Part shown: in pieces, positions 13,089-21,899 of the stretch | Position numbering within the stretch: the stretch's first letter is position 1 | How the letters are laid out: each line of letters starts with the position of its first letter | NCBI GenBank assembly: GCA_049840815.1 | Contig: JASGJI010000010.1 | Span: 1-64,000, forward strand | Length of the DNA: 64,000 nucleotides | Source of the DNA: JASGDN01 sp049840815 | GTDB taxonomy: Bacteria; Chloroflexota; Chloroflexia; Thermomicrobiales; UBA6265 | Direction: 5' to 3' | Made by a program: the position numbers and the translations under genes | Notes under the pieces: generated by a model | Database searches by the model: none | The model's input: the letters and a program-made list of their open reading frames with translations, nothing else | Told to the model about the DNA's origin: nothing

Positions 13089-13907
13089 CTAGGCTTCGGA
13101 CGCCTCGTCGCGCTCCGCCTGCACAGCGTCATCGTAGGCTTCGTTGGAGTCGGAGACGGCGGCCTCGAAATCGTCGCCGCCCTCCGAGATGCTGGATCGC
13201 TCGAGGCGACCGGCGATGGCGGCGTTCGCGATGCCCTGAGTGATCAGGCGGATCGAACGGATCGCATCGTCGTTGCCCGGAACCGGAATGGTGATCGGGT
13301 TCGGATCAGAGTTGGAGTCCACCAGCGCGATGGTGGTGATGCCGAGGCGCTGGGCCTCGTGGACGGCAAGGTGCTCGCGCTTGGGATCGATGATGAAGAT
13401 CGCGCCCGGCAGCTGCGTCATGTCGCGCATACCACCGAGGGTGCGCTCCAGGCGCTCCAGCTCCTGCAGGCGCTTCGCGGCTTCCTGCTTCGGCAGGTAG
13501 TTGATCTCGCCGCTCGCGACTTCGGCCTGAAGTTGCTTGAGGTAGCGCAGGCGGTTCTTGATGGTGACGAAGTTGGTGAGCGTGCCGCCCAGCCAGCGCC
13601 GGTTGACGTAGAACTGGCCGCTGCGCTCCGCTTCGCGCTTGACGATGTCCTGCGCCTGCTTCTTGGTGCCGACGAACAGGATGTTGCCGCCGTTGGCCGT
13701 GACCTCGGAGACGAACTCGTGGGCCTGCTCGAGCAGTGGCACGGTCTGCTGGAGGTCGATGATGTGGATGCCGTTGCGCTCGGTGAAGATGTAGCGCTTC
13801 ATCTGCGGATTCCAGCGGTTCTTCTGGTGTCCGAAGTGAACGCCGGCCTCGAGCAGGGCCTTGAGACTGACGCGCGGGTTGCGCGCGTTGGACGGTGCCT
13901 GAGCCAT
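13089..13907 (-). CDS. rpsB: 30S ribosomal protein S2
   Basis: Ribosomal protein of the small subunit head/body junction, 272 residues. GVHFGHQKNRWNPQMK, FVGTKKQAQD, NRRWLGGTLTNF and the later ALVDSNSDPN block are all typical. The C-terminal tail (about 40 residues) is acidic and specific to this lineage. The ATG at 13907 follows GAGGGAAG; an upstream in-frame ATG is not needed. It leads a two-gene unit with tsf. Confidence 0.97.
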   Translation of the reverse strand: MAQAPSNARNPRVSLKALLEAGVHFGHQKNRWNPQMKRYIFTERNGIHIIDLQQTVPLLEQAHEFVSEVTANGGNILFVGTKKQAQDIVKREAERSGQFYVNRRWLGGTLTNFVTIKNRLRYLKQLQAEVASGEINYLPKQEAAKRLQELERLERTLGGMRDMTQLPGAIFIIDPKREHLAVHEAQRLGITTIALVDSNSDPNPITIPVPGNDDAIRSIRLITQGIANAAIAGRLERSSISEGGDDFEAAVSDSNEAYDDAVQAERDEASEA

Positions 13908-14048
13908 GAGACTTCCCTCGTGAATGTGTTGATCTTCCGCGTCGGTCATCCCGATGGCGAACCGGTGGACAATCATCCGTCCGGCACACCGCCATCAGTC
14001 GCGGCGCGTGCAAAATGATGGGCCTGGCAGGCGCCAAACCCATCGGCC

Positions 14049-14057
14049 AGTATACCA
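14049..14057 (-). promoter_or_regulatory. extended -10 promoter of rpsB-tsf
   Basis: Minus strand reads CGTGG-TATACT: TGG followed by TATACT. The same ten bases occur upstream of the SH3-domain gene (15543-15551). No good -35 at normal spacing. Confidence 0.5.
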
Positions 14058-14264
14058 CGGACACACGATTTCGCCGAACCCCGGATGTTTCGCGTGGGAT
14101 ATCTCATGCTCGGTGGTCGCACTGCCGATCTGCCAATGCGACGTGAGGTCGGTGCGATCGCGGTGCCTGCGGCCTCCGCGCGAATGCGGGCGATGAGTCG
14201 GCGCGCGCCCTGAACGCGATAGCCGGGATGCATGGAAACGTCACGAGGGATGGGGCTGAAACGG

Positions 14265-14295
14265 GGGAGGGGATGCCACAATGGCATCCCCTCCC
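14265..14295 (-). terminator. terminator after SH3-domain gene
   Basis: Perfect 14-bp stem (14265-14278 with 14282-14295) with a 3-base loop, 28 bases past the stop codon of the minus-strand gene at 14324. Confidence 0.75.
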
Positions 14296-14323
14296 TGCGT
14301 GCATTTCTGAGTCGGTTCAGGCG

Positions 14324-15400
14324 CTACTCGCCGGATGCCTGAATGTAGTCCGAGACAACCCAGCCAGTGTCGCCCTGAGCGTCCTCCACCTTCCACCACG
14401 TGTAGGTGCCATCGTCCTGAGGCCCCTCGATTACGGTGAGCGTCGTGCCGGCCGGAATCTGGGCGATCGGGTCGCCCGCCGTGGACGCCTCCGGGCGCAT
14501 GTTGACCTCTTCGGTCGTGACGACCGTTCCGCCAACGGCGATCTCGGCAGCGGGTGGCGTGGCCGGACTCTCTGCCTGGGTCGGCGCGGCGGCCTGCGTT
14601 GGGGCCTGTGTCGGTTCGACTGCCTGAGTCGGGGCCTGCGTTGGCGCCACGGCCACGGTCTCGGTCGGGATCGCGACGCTTTCCGTCGCCGTCACCACGA
14701 GACCAGGCGCAGTCGTCGCCTCCGGCTCCTTGGAATTGCCATCGCCGATGAGCGATTGCGCCCAGAACCAGAAGAGGCCGAGCATCAGCAGCAGGCCGAT
14801 TACCGGTAGCGCGATACGCAGGTACTCGGTCCAGTAGCGCTCCTCCGGCTGGAACTGAACGGTACGCTGGCGGCCTCCGGACGAGCCTCCCTGCCCCCCT
14901 GCGTCGGTGCGGCGGCTGCCGCCGCGCGCGTTGGCTGCCGGAGCTTCATCCTCGAAGTCGAACGTGCCGTCCTCGAAGTCATCGTAGTCCGGATCGGCAT
15001 CGTCCGGCCTCCGGCCTCCGCCGCCTCCGGTACCACTACCACTACCGCCCCCCGAGTTGCGGGCGAAGAACATCGGCCCGCCGGTTGAGGAGGTGGCCGA
15101 GGCACCGGCAAGTTGCGGGAAGGCCGAAGCCGGCTCGAACAGTCTCAGCGGGGAGAGGCTTGGTCGTTTCACGTTGGCATGACCTGCTGTTTCAGGGGAG
15201 GCATCGCCGGGGCTGCGATGGGGCTCCCAAAAGTCGCCGAGACCGTTACCGCAGAATGCCTCATCCTGGAGAACGGACTGGCTTTGGCCGGGAGCGAAGA
15301 GAAGGCTGTTTCGGCACCACCCGTGACGCCATGTGGTCGACGGTTCAAAGTGGAGACAGGTGCCGCAGCGGCGTGGTCCCGGATCCTTCGCTTCGTCCAT
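14324..15400 (-). CDS. cysteine-rich membrane protein with C-terminal SH3 domain
   Basis: A 358-residue protein of unknown specific role. Residues 12-50 carry four cysteines (CGTC, then C29 and C50) in a small domain with aromatic residues, probably a metal-binding ribbon on the cytoplasmic side. Residues 110-185 are low complexity (Gly/Ser/Asp/Arg). A single membrane helix spans about 195-215. An outside Ala-Pro-Thr-Gln repeat linker follows, and the C-terminus (about 290-358) is a bacterial SH3 domain with the VNMRPEAS and GWVVSDYI motifs. SH3b domains often bind peptidoglycan. GAGGAG lies five bases before the ATG. Its neighbours are two bactofilins, suggesting an envelope or cytoskeletal function. 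Confidence 0.75.
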   Translation of the reverse strand: MDEAKDPGPRRCGTCLHFEPSTTWRHGWCRNSLLFAPGQSQSVLQDEAFCGNGLGDFWEPHRSPGDASPETAGHANVKRPSLSPLRLFEPASAFPQLAGASATSSTGGPMFFARNSGGGSGSGTGGGGGRRPDDADPDYDDFEDGTFDFEDEAPAANARGGSRRTDAGGQGGSSGGRQRTVQFQPEERYWTEYLRIALPVIGLLLMLGLFWFWAQSLIGDGNSKEPEATTAPGLVVTATESVAIPTETVAVAPTQAPTQAVEPTQAPTQAAAPTQAESPATPPAAEIAVGGTVVTTEEVNMRPEASTAGDPIAQIPAGTTLTVIEGPQDDGTYTWWKVEDAQGDTGWVVSDYIQASGE

Positions 15401-15542
15401 GAACTCCTCGTGGCGCTCGGGCGGCTCTCATCGAATGAACGGAGCCAGCAGTTGCGGCCGCACCGGAACGCGCCTGTGGGTTGCCCATGCGCTGCCACGT
15501 TGACCAGCGAGTCACTGGTGGGCGGATCCGGCAGGCTCCGGG

Positions 15543-15551
15543 AGTATACCA
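15543..15551 (-). promoter_or_regulatory. extended -10 promoter of SH3-domain gene
   Basis: Minus strand CGTGG-TATACT, identical over ten bases to the rpsB promoter element, 143 bases upstream of the start codon. No clear -35. Confidence 0.45.
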
Positions 15552-15616
15552 CGCACCTCCCGGACCACCGTTCGATCTGATGGAATCGCGTCGCGTTGCC
15601 TTGCAGGGTTCGGGCC

Positions 15617-16222
15617 TTAGCGATCGTTGTCCTGCGAATCGTCGTTCGGTTCGGCACCTGGCGTGGTGTCCCAGTTCGTCTCCTGGCCACCGAATCGCCG
15701 AATGAACGTGCTGCCAGCAGCTGGAGCCGATTCGGCTCGGGGCTCATCCGTGCGGACGGATTCGAATCCAGCGGGCGCTGCGGTGGTGGTTGCCGACCGC
15801 GCGCGGCGACCGGCCCCAAGCTGCCGGTCCGGGGTGGACATCTGGAGCTGGCCTTCATAGAACGCGCCGTCGTGGATCACCAGCGTCTGGGTGGTGATGG
15901 TGCCGCGCACGCGTCCGCTCGGCAGGATCTGCAGGCGGCCACGGCAGGTGATCTGGCCATCGAGATCCCCGGCGACCGTGATGTTCTCGGCCTCGACCTT
16001 GGCGTCGATGGACGCGCCCTGGGCGATATGCAGGGTTCCCTGGCATTCGATGGTGCCCTTCGCCTGCCCCTCGATGCGCAGGTCGCGGGAGGAGTGGAAG
16101 GTGCCATCGAAGTTCGAGAAGCGATCGAGGATGCTGATGGAATCGGAACTCTCGGTACTCACGTCGTCGTAGACGGCGCGCTGGCCGGAGTAGGCAGGCG
16201 AATCGGTCGAGCGCATGGACAT
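15617..16222 (-). CDS. bactofilin family protein (first copy)
   Basis: Polymer-forming cytoskeletal protein of 201 residues. A bactofilin beta-helix core (about residues 30-130) is flanked by disordered tails. The core shows the repeated short strands typical of the family (DLRIEGQAKGTIE, LHIAQGASIDAKV, ITVAGDLDGQI, LQILPSGRVRGTI). The C-terminal tail is rich in Ala, Pro and charged residues. Bactofilins assemble without nucleotide and scaffold wall-modifying enzymes at the membrane. AAGGAGA precedes the first ATG; a second ATG two codons on is also possible. The second bactofilin lies 50 bases upstream in the same direction, so the two probably form one operon. Confidence 0.85.
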   Translation of the reverse strand: MSMRSTDSPAYSGQRAVYDDVSTESSDSISILDRFSNFDGTFHSSRDLRIEGQAKGTIECQGTLHIAQGASIDAKVEAENITVAGDLDGQITCRGRLQILPSGRVRGTITTQTLVIHDGAFYEGQLQMSTPDRQLGAGRRARSATTTAAPAGFESVRTDEPRAESAPAAGSTFIRRFGGQETNWDTTPGAEPNDDSQDNDR

Positions 16223-16272
16223 CGCGCGGATCTCCTTTGGGGGATCGGGGAAAGAAGCTGGCGGAGCGCGGG

Positions 16273-16947
16273 CTACGAGGCGTTGCGCGTGCGGCGCTGC
16301 ACCACGGAAAGGGACCCGGCGCGATCGTAGGAACTCACCGCCGTGCCTTCCGGGTGGGCCATCTTCAGCTGGCCGTTCAGCTTCGCGCCCTCGTGAATCA
16401 CGAAGGTCGTCGCGGTGACGTCGGCATTTACGCGGCCCTGCGGAAGCGCCTCGAACCGCTCGGAAGCGGAAACCGATCCTGCCACGTTGCCGGCGATCAC
16501 CACGCGGCGGGCGGTCAGTGTTGCGTCGACCGAAGCCCCTTCGGCGATCCAGAGGTCTTCCTTCGCGGTGAGGGCGCCCTCGACCCGACCGTAGACATGG
16601 ACGCTGCCTTCTGACGTGATGTCGCCCTTCCAGACCGTGTCCGCGGAGACAACGCTGATCTGGCTGTCTGCCGCGGGCATTTCCGGCACGAGCAGCTGGT
16701 CGTCCTCGACGAGATCCATCCCGCCCTGCGACCCATAGTCCCCGAAGCTGTATCCGCCCTCGGCCATAGCACCACCCTGATTGACGGGATAGGAGCCTGC
16801 ATCTGCCCCGTACGACGTGTCGTCGTAGTCGGGGAGCTCACCGCTCTGCTCGTCGTTGTCGTATGGACCCCCTTCGCCGATGCGGCCGCGGAGGGCGCTC
16901 ATCTGACGCTGAAAGGAATCGACCTGCTTTTCGCGGCGAAAGACCAC
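16273..16947 (-). CDS. bactofilin family protein (second copy)
   Basis: A 224-residue bactofilin. The N-terminal 90 residues are acidic and Gly/Tyr-rich (disordered). The beta-helix core covers about residues 100-195 (ADTVWKGDITSEGSVHVYGR, LWIAEGASVDATL, VVIAGNVAGSV, FEALPQGRVNADV). The tail is basic. I chose the GTG at 16947 because AGGAGG sits seven bases before it; the open frame extends upstream to 17193 but that part looks non-coding. It is probably the first gene of the bactofilin pair, and the two cores are clearly paralogous but divergent, so they may co-polymerise. Confidence 0.82.
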   Translation of the reverse strand: MVFRREKQVDSFQRQMSALRGRIGEGGPYDNDEQSGELPDYDDTSYGADAGSYPVNQGGAMAEGGYSFGDYGSQGGMDLVEDDQLLVPEMPAADSQISVVSADTVWKGDITSEGSVHVYGRVEGALTAKEDLWIAEGASVDATLTARRVVIAGNVAGSVSASERFEALPQGRVNADVTATTFVIHEGAKLNGQLKMAHPEGTAVSSYDRAGSLSVVQRRTRNAS

Positions 16948-17540
16948 GTCGCCACCTCCTCGAGACGGTGCTGAGACCGGCATTCCAAATGCAGAGGCAG
17001 GGCATTCGGGCGCGGACGCCGAGGCGCCGCTGCCACTCGCAGCCTGCGCGGATCGTCCGGGATTCGGGCGAACACGCGATAATCGACCACCGAGGACCAC
17101 AACCTCATGGGTAGTTTCACACGACGATGCGCGATTTGTCGAGACCGTACGTACAATATTGTCACGCCTGGGTTGCATGTTGTCGTGCCGCACGTCCGGC
17201 GCGGGACCGGATCATTTGCCCCTTCGATGACACCCGGTCAGCCTGGAGTTGGGCCGCTGGCTACGCGCCTACTCGTGTTGCACGGGAGGACGCACGGGGC
17301 ATTGGCGTTGGGACCGCGTCCGGACGCGTTGTCGCAATCACGCGATGACGGATTGCTCACTTAGGGAGTTGTTGTCGTCAACATCATCGCCTGGAGGTGT
17401 TGCCCGCATGCTTTGACGGCCAGGCAGGGATCGGTCTGATCTGCCCCGTCTCTTCGCCCGCGATGCTTCGCTTGCTATGATCCCGCCATCGGATAATTCC
17501 GGCGGTACGTTGCGGGAGTTGGCGGAAACATGGATCAATC
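16948..17540. other. divergent intergenic region, bactofilin / exporter
   Basis: 593 bases with no convincing gene; the short open frames here show no domain and no start signals. A 10-bp palindrome (ACAATATTGT) is at 17153-17162. An extended -10 for the plus-strand exporter gene is at 17473-17481, and a short hairpin-forming repeat (CCGCC...GGCGG) lies at about 17483-17506. I could not identify the bactofilin promoter. Confidence 0.4.
17473..17481 (+). promoter_or_regulatory. extended -10 promoter of EamA-type exporter
   Basis: TGC-TATGAT about 60 bases before the start codon; no -35 of quality. Confidence 0.45.
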
Positions 17541-18461
17541 GTGATGCGTGGGCGGGGTGTTGTTGTGCCACAAGACAAGCGAAGACTGGAGGGGCTCGTT
17601 GCGATCAACGTCGCGGCGGTCATCTTCGGCACAGCAGGACTCTATGGAACGATCGATGCGTCGCCGTTCTGGATCGTGGCCATGCGCGCGGCGTTTGCAT
17701 CGATGGCCCTTGCGACCGTGGCGGGTGTGCGGGGGCATCTCCACCTGCCGGCACGCGAACTCTGGCGACCGCTATTGGTATCGGGAACCATCCTTGCCGT
17801 GCATTGGCTGAGCTTCTTCGCCTCCGTGAAGTTGGCAGGCGTTGCGCTGGCGACGGTGACTGTCGTCAGCTTTCCCCTCTTCTCCGTCCTGATCGAGGCC
17901 GGTCAGGGGAGAGTTCGCCCGCGTCCTTCGCACGTCCTGGCCGGACTGGTGATCGTGCTGGCGGTGGGCCTGCTGACGGGCGCTGGCGGCGCGGGGGATC
18001 ACCGGGTGCTCGGTGTGGCGATCGGGATCTTCTCGGCGATCACCTTCTCGCTCTTCGGCTTCTCCAGCGCCGCGCTCAATCGGCAGATGACGCCATTGAT
18101 GCTCTCGGTCGGGCAGAACGCGGTGGTGGCGGCCCTCGTCATTCCGTTCCTGCCCTTCTCCCTGGCGGCACCTGCTCCGGCCCACGCAGAGCAGTGGCTC
18201 TTGCTGATCGTGCTCGGCGTGGTGACGACCGCGACCACGCACCAGCTGTATTTCTACGCCATGCAGCGACTCTCTCCAGTGGCGTGCGGAGGATTCATGG
18301 CGATGGAGCCGGTGTACACGATCCTGTTCGCAGGCGTCCTCCTGCAGGAGCCGATCACGCCGGTGATCGTGCTTTGTGCGGCGATGATCCTCGCGGCGTC
18401 GGTCATCCTCTCCCGGCGAGAGGCGGTAGACAGCGCCGTCGGGCTCCCCGAGCTCGTCTGA
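17541..18461 (+). CDS. EamA/DMT-family transporter
   Basis: Membrane exporter of the drug/metabolite transporter superfamily, 306 residues with about ten hydrophobic helices arranged as two EamA repeats. Typical features are the early small-residue helix VAAVIFGTAGLYG and, in the second repeat, the block FMAMEPVYTILFAGVLLQEPIT. Substrates of this family are amino acids or other small metabolites; nothing here defines which. The first possible start is the GTG at 17541, with ATG at 17544 equally likely. The gene stands alone behind its own promoter, followed closely by the lactonase gene. Confidence 0.85.
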   Translation: MMRGRGVVVPQDKRRLEGLVAINVAAVIFGTAGLYGTIDASPFWIVAMRAAFASMALATVAGVRGHLHLPARELWRPLLVSGTILAVHWLSFFASVKLAGVALATVTVVSFPLFSVLIEAGQGRVRPRPSHVLAGLVIVLAVGLLTGAGGAGDHRVLGVAIGIFSAITFSLFGFSSAALNRQMTPLMLSVGQNAVVAALVIPFLPFSLAAPAPAHAEQWLLLIVLGVVTTATTHQLYFYAMQRLSPVACGGFMAMEPVYTILFAGVLLQEPITPVIVLCAAMILAASVILSRREAVDSAVGLPELV

Positions 18462-18496
18462 GTCCTGGCGATGCGCTTTCGGTCGGGATGGCCGGT

Positions 18497-18505
18497 TGCT
18501 ACACT
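18497..18505 (+). promoter_or_regulatory. extended -10 promoter of lactonase-like gene
   Basis: TTGC-TACACT, with TG one base before the hexamer, about 80 bases upstream of the start codon. Confidence 0.45.
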
Positions 18506-18584
18506 GCATCTCCAGAGGACAGGAACGGCGGCGTGTGCGGCCGATCCCAGAATGACACGACGATCACAATCGAAGGGAGCGCGC

Positions 18585-19631
18585 ATGGATCTCTATATTG
18601 GAAGCTACACGAGCGATGAGGTCGCTGAACCTCAAGGCATCACCCGTTTCTCGTTCGATGCCGAATCAGGGGCGATTGCGCGAATCGGGGTGGCCCTGAG
18701 CCTTGCCAGCCCGACCTGGGTGACGGCGTCGAAGGATGGCGCACGCCTGTTCGCGGTCACCGAAGTGAATGGTGGGTATGTCGTCGCGATCGCGCGCGAT
18801 CCGGAGACCGGCGCCCTGACAGAGGTCAATCGGGTTTCCTCCGCCGGGGATGCGCCGTGCTATGCCACGCTCACCGCTGACGAACGGTTCGTGCTGGTGG
18901 CGAACTACTCCAGCGCGACCATCGCCGTGTTGCCGGTGAACGCCGATGGCACGCTCGGAGAGGCCGTTGCCACGGCATCGCATGCCGGATCGGGCGTCGT
19001 CGAGGATCGACAGGGCGAGGCGCATGCCCATCAGATCGTGCAGAGTCCGGATGGTGATTCCGTGCTGGTCTGCGATCTCGGCACCGATCAGGTCGTGGTG
19101 TATCCCTTTGATCGAGGGAGCGGCGCACTCGGAACCCCGGCCAAGGTCGATCTCGTTCCCGGTGCTGGGCCGCGCCACCTTGCGTTTGCACCAAATGGCG
19201 CGTGTGCCTACATCATCGACGAGCTGGATTCGACCGTCGTGGCCGCGGGTTGGGATGGCGGGACACGCGCGCTGGTTCCGTTCCAGACGGTGTCCACCCT
19301 TCCCGCCGATTTCACGGACACGAATTACCCGTCCCAGATTCTCGTCTCGCCGGATGGACGCTTCGTCTACGGTGCGAACCGTCTGCACGACAGCATCGTG
19401 GTTTATGCCGTCGATGCCGCGACGGGTGCGCTGTCAACGATCGAGTGGGCGCCGGTTGGTGCGTATCCACGCAATATCGCGTTCAGTCCCGATGGGACCT
19501 GGATCATCTCCTCGAACCAGAACGCGGGTACCATCACCCTGCTCGCGCGCAGCGCGGATAGCGGCCTTCTGGGTGTGATTGGCGAGACGATCCCGGTTCC
19601 GGCGCCGGCCATTGCCGTGTTTATGGCATAG
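18585..19631 (+). CDS. lactonase family beta-propeller protein (6-phosphogluconolactonase-like)
   Basis: A 348-residue seven-bladed propeller of the YbhE/Pgl lactonase family, cytosolic (no signal peptide). The start YIGSYTSDEVAEPQGITRF and repeated motifs such as HAHQIVQSPDG, GPRHLAFAPNGACAY and YPRNIAFSPDGTW are characteristic. Known members hydrolyse 6-phosphogluconolactone in the pentose phosphate pathway, but the family also includes other lactonases, so the exact substrate is inferred. The ATG at 18585 follows AAGGGAG; the longer open frame upstream lacks family sequence. Confidence 0.85.
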   Translation: MDLYIGSYTSDEVAEPQGITRFSFDAESGAIARIGVALSLASPTWVTASKDGARLFAVTEVNGGYVVAIARDPETGALTEVNRVSSAGDAPCYATLTADERFVLVANYSSATIAVLPVNADGTLGEAVATASHAGSGVVEDRQGEAHAHQIVQSPDGDSVLVCDLGTDQVVVYPFDRGSGALGTPAKVDLVPGAGPRHLAFAPNGACAYIIDELDSTVVAAGWDGGTRALVPFQTVSTLPADFTDTNYPSQILVSPDGRFVYGANRLHDSIVVYAVDAATGALSTIEWAPVGAYPRNIAFSPDGTWIISSNQNAGTITLLARSADSGLLGVIGETIPVPAPAIAVFMA

Positions 19632-19643
19632 CTCGTGCATTCA

Positions 19644-19652
19644 TGCTGTAAT
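19644..19652 (+). promoter_or_regulatory. extended -10 promoter of first quinoprotein gene
   Basis: TGC-TGTAAT, about 140 bases upstream of the GTG start, directly after the lactonase stop. Confidence 0.4.
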
Positions 19653-19791
19653 CTGGATCAACTCGCACTCATTCACCCCTTGCGAATAGTTCACGGGGTT
19701 GAATAATGGCGTGCGCAGGGGCGTATGCCGCTAATGCTGCGTTAGGGCCGGGCAACAACGTTCGGCGAAGGACACGGGAAAGGAAACCTAC

Positions 19792-21819
19792 GTGACCAAT
19801 CAGGATCATGAGTCCGAGAATCAGGCTCGCGCGCTGTTGAGCCGGCGCAAGCTGGTCGGCACTGGTACGGTACTCGGCTTGGGTATTGCTGGCGCAGCGG
19901 TCGGACTGGCCTCCGCGCAGGATGCGACCCCCGATGCCTCCCCGGCGGCGTCGCCGGAAGCACAGACCGAGTCGTCTGGCGCTGACTTCCCGACGGCAAC
20001 GCCGCTCGGTGATGCGGTGCCGCCCGAATTCGGCGTCGAGGGCAACTGGCCGTCGGAGAACTTCGACCTGAAGGCGACGCGTCACATCACGACGAGCGGG
20101 ATCACCAGTGAGACGGTTTCCCAGCTTGGTGTGGAATGGTCGATGCCGGTCAACATCGGTGCGCCGTTTGGTGCATTGGTCGCGAACCCGGTGATCGCGG
20201 ATGGCGTGCTCTATCAGCAGGATGCGATGAGCAATGTCTACGCGCTGAAGGCCGATACCGGCGAGCAGGTCTGGTACAACGAGTACAACAACTCGGTTCC
20301 GTCGGGTGGCCCGAACGGCGTCGGACTCGGCTATGGCATGGCGTTCTACACCCTCGGTGGCGATGGTGTGGTGATTGCCGCCAAGCAGGACACGGGCGAA
20401 GAGGTCTGGCGGTCGACGATCAAGGGCTATCGTCACGAGGGCATCACCATGGCCCCGCTGGCGTACGATAGCACCGTCTATATCAGCACGATCCCGGGTA
20501 CCCCGGAGGCCTTCTACAACGGCGGTCAGCGCGGCTTTATCTTCGCGCTCGATGCGTCCACCGGCAAGATCCTGTGGTACTTCGACACCACCGTGGACAA
20601 CCTCTGGAACAACGCCCGGGTCAATTCCGGTGGCGGTCTCTGGCACGTCCCGTCGGTCGATGACGACGGCCAGCTTTACGTCGGCGTCGGCAATGCCGCT
20701 CCGTACCCCGGCACACCGGAGTTCCCGAGCGCGACCAGCCGCATGGGCGACAACAACTACGCGGATTCGTTGATCAAGATCAATCCGGACAGCGCATCCA
20801 TCGATTGGTACATCAACGTCAAGCCGCACGATCTCTTCGACCTGGACAATCAGCTTACCCCGGTGCTCGGCAATGTCAGCATCAATGGCACCGACACGAA
20901 GGTGGTTTACACCTCTGGCAAGCACGGCGTTGTCGTCGCTGCGAACCAGGAGACGGGCGAGGAGCTGTGGCGGACTCCGGTCGGCAAGCACCAGAACGAC
21001 GACGTGCAGGAGATCCCCGAGGGTCAGCAGATCGAGGTCTTCCCCGGCACCCTCGGTGGCGTCGAAACCTCGATGGCGTTTGCCGATGGGGTCGTCTACG
21101 CACCGATCGTCAACCTGCGCACCGTCTACGAGGGCGGCCAGATCGTCGCTTCCGAGCTGGACATCTTCTCTGGCACGGGTGAACTCGTTGCCCTCGACGG
21201 CGCGACCGGCAAGATCCTCTGGAATACGGAGATCCAGACGCCGGCCTATGCTGCCGCGACGGTGGTGAACGACCTCGTCTTCACCGGTGGCCTCGACGGC
21301 ATCATCCGCGCCTTCAAGACCAGCGATGGCAGCGAGGTCTGGCAGTGGCAGGCCCCGGCGGGCGTCAATGCACCGCTGGCGGTCTCCGGCGACTACATCT
21401 ACGTCCCGGCTGGCGGCCCCTTCACGATTCCGCCGACCGCCGATGCGAAGCCGCTCGCGCACCTCGTCGCCCTGAAGATCGGCGGCACCAGCTCGATCGC
21501 GACGCCGGAGGCTTCTCCGGCCGGCGAGGCCACCCCGGCCGCTTCCGGTTCGGGTTTCGAGGTCCACACGATCGACATCAACTTCGATCCGAAGGAACTC
21601 ACCATCCCCGCCAACACCGATGTTCAGGTGACGATCGTGAACAAGGGCGTGCTCCAGCATGACTTTGTCGTGTCGGATCTCAAGGTCCAGTCCAAGCTCC
21701 TGAATGGGGGCGATTCTGATACCGTGACGATCAACGCTGCGGCAGGTGAATACGAGTACCATTGCTCGGTGCCTGGCCACGCCGAGGCGGGCATGGTCGG
21801 CAAGCTGATCGTTCAGTAG
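19792..21819 (+). CDS. Tat-exported PQQ-type propeller dehydrogenase fused to a cupredoxin domain (first copy)
   Basis: A 675-residue exported protein. Residues 1-45 form a twin-arginine signal (SRRKLVG, then a hydrophobic stretch ending in AQ). Residues about 70-570 are a propeller with repeated tryptophan-docking motifs (ALDASTGKILWYFDT, AANQETGEELWRT, ALDGATGKILWNTE), as in PQQ alcohol dehydrogenases. The family's metal-site segment GVGNAAPYPG (N301) and catalytic segment KPHDLFDLDNQ (D350, D352) are present; the extra second Asp resembles lanthanide-using enzymes. A Ser/Pro/Thr linker leads to a C-terminal blue-copper domain with likely ligands H623, C658, H663 and M668. The predicted role is periplasm-side oxidation of an alcohol or sugar, with electrons passed to the built-in copper centre. 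The substrate is unknown. It starts with GTG. A paralogue is at 23869. Confidence 0.82.
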   Translation: MTNQDHESENQARALLSRRKLVGTGTVLGLGIAGAAVGLASAQDATPDASPAASPEAQTESSGADFPTATPLGDAVPPEFGVEGNWPSENFDLKATRHITTSGITSETVSQLGVEWSMPVNIGAPFGALVANPVIADGVLYQQDAMSNVYALKADTGEQVWYNEYNNSVPSGGPNGVGLGYGMAFYTLGGDGVVIAAKQDTGEEVWRSTIKGYRHEGITMAPLAYDSTVYISTIPGTPEAFYNGGQRGFIFALDASTGKILWYFDTTVDNLWNNARVNSGGGLWHVPSVDDDGQLYVGVGNAAPYPGTPEFPSATSRMGDNNYADSLIKINPDSASIDWYINVKPHDLFDLDNQLTPVLGNVSINGTDTKVVYTSGKHGVVVAANQETGEELWRTPVGKHQNDDVQEIPEGQQIEVFPGTLGGVETSMAFADGVVYAPIVNLRTVYEGGQIVASELDIFSGTGELVALDGATGKILWNTEIQTPAYAAATVVNDLVFTGGLDGIIRAFKTSDGSEVWQWQAPAGVNAPLAVSGDYIYVPAGGPFTIPPTADAKPLAHLVALKIGGTSSIATPEASPAGEATPAASGSGFEVHTIDINFDPKELTIPANTDVQVTIVNKGVLQHDFVVSDLKVQSKLLNGGDSDTVTINAAAGEYEYHCSVPGHAEAGMVGKLIVQ

Positions 21820-21851
21820 CTCGCTACACGATCCGCCGACGAAACGGCACG

Positions 21852-21885
21852 AAGCACCCCGGGCGATATCGCCCGGGGGTGCTTC
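21852..21885 (+). terminator. terminator after first quinoprotein gene
   Basis: Near-perfect 15-bp GC-rich hairpin (21853-21867 with 21868-21883, one extra G) followed by a pyrimidine-rich stretch. It lies between convergent genes and may work both ways. Confidence 0.75.
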
Positions 21886-21899
21886 CGTTCATGCCGGTG

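Larger units (their letters stand above)
13908..14323. other. intergenic region upstream of rpsB
   Basis: 416 bases without a credible gene. It holds an extended -10 promoter for rpsB at 14049-14057, giving a leader of about 135 bases in which an S2 autoregulatory structure could lie (not demonstrated), and the hairpin terminator of the upstream SH3-domain gene at 14265-14295. The remainder shows nothing recognisable. Confidence 0.5.

Noticed and set aside
17153..17162. ACAATATTGT palindrome as an operator
   Set aside because: Too short and AT-rich, and no promoter could be tied to it; listed only in the gap description.
19669..21780. A 703-codon open frame antisense to the first quinoprotein gene
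   Set aside because: It is Arg/Asp/Val-rich with no domain and mirrors codon structure of the well-supported plus-strand gene; a GC-driven shadow.
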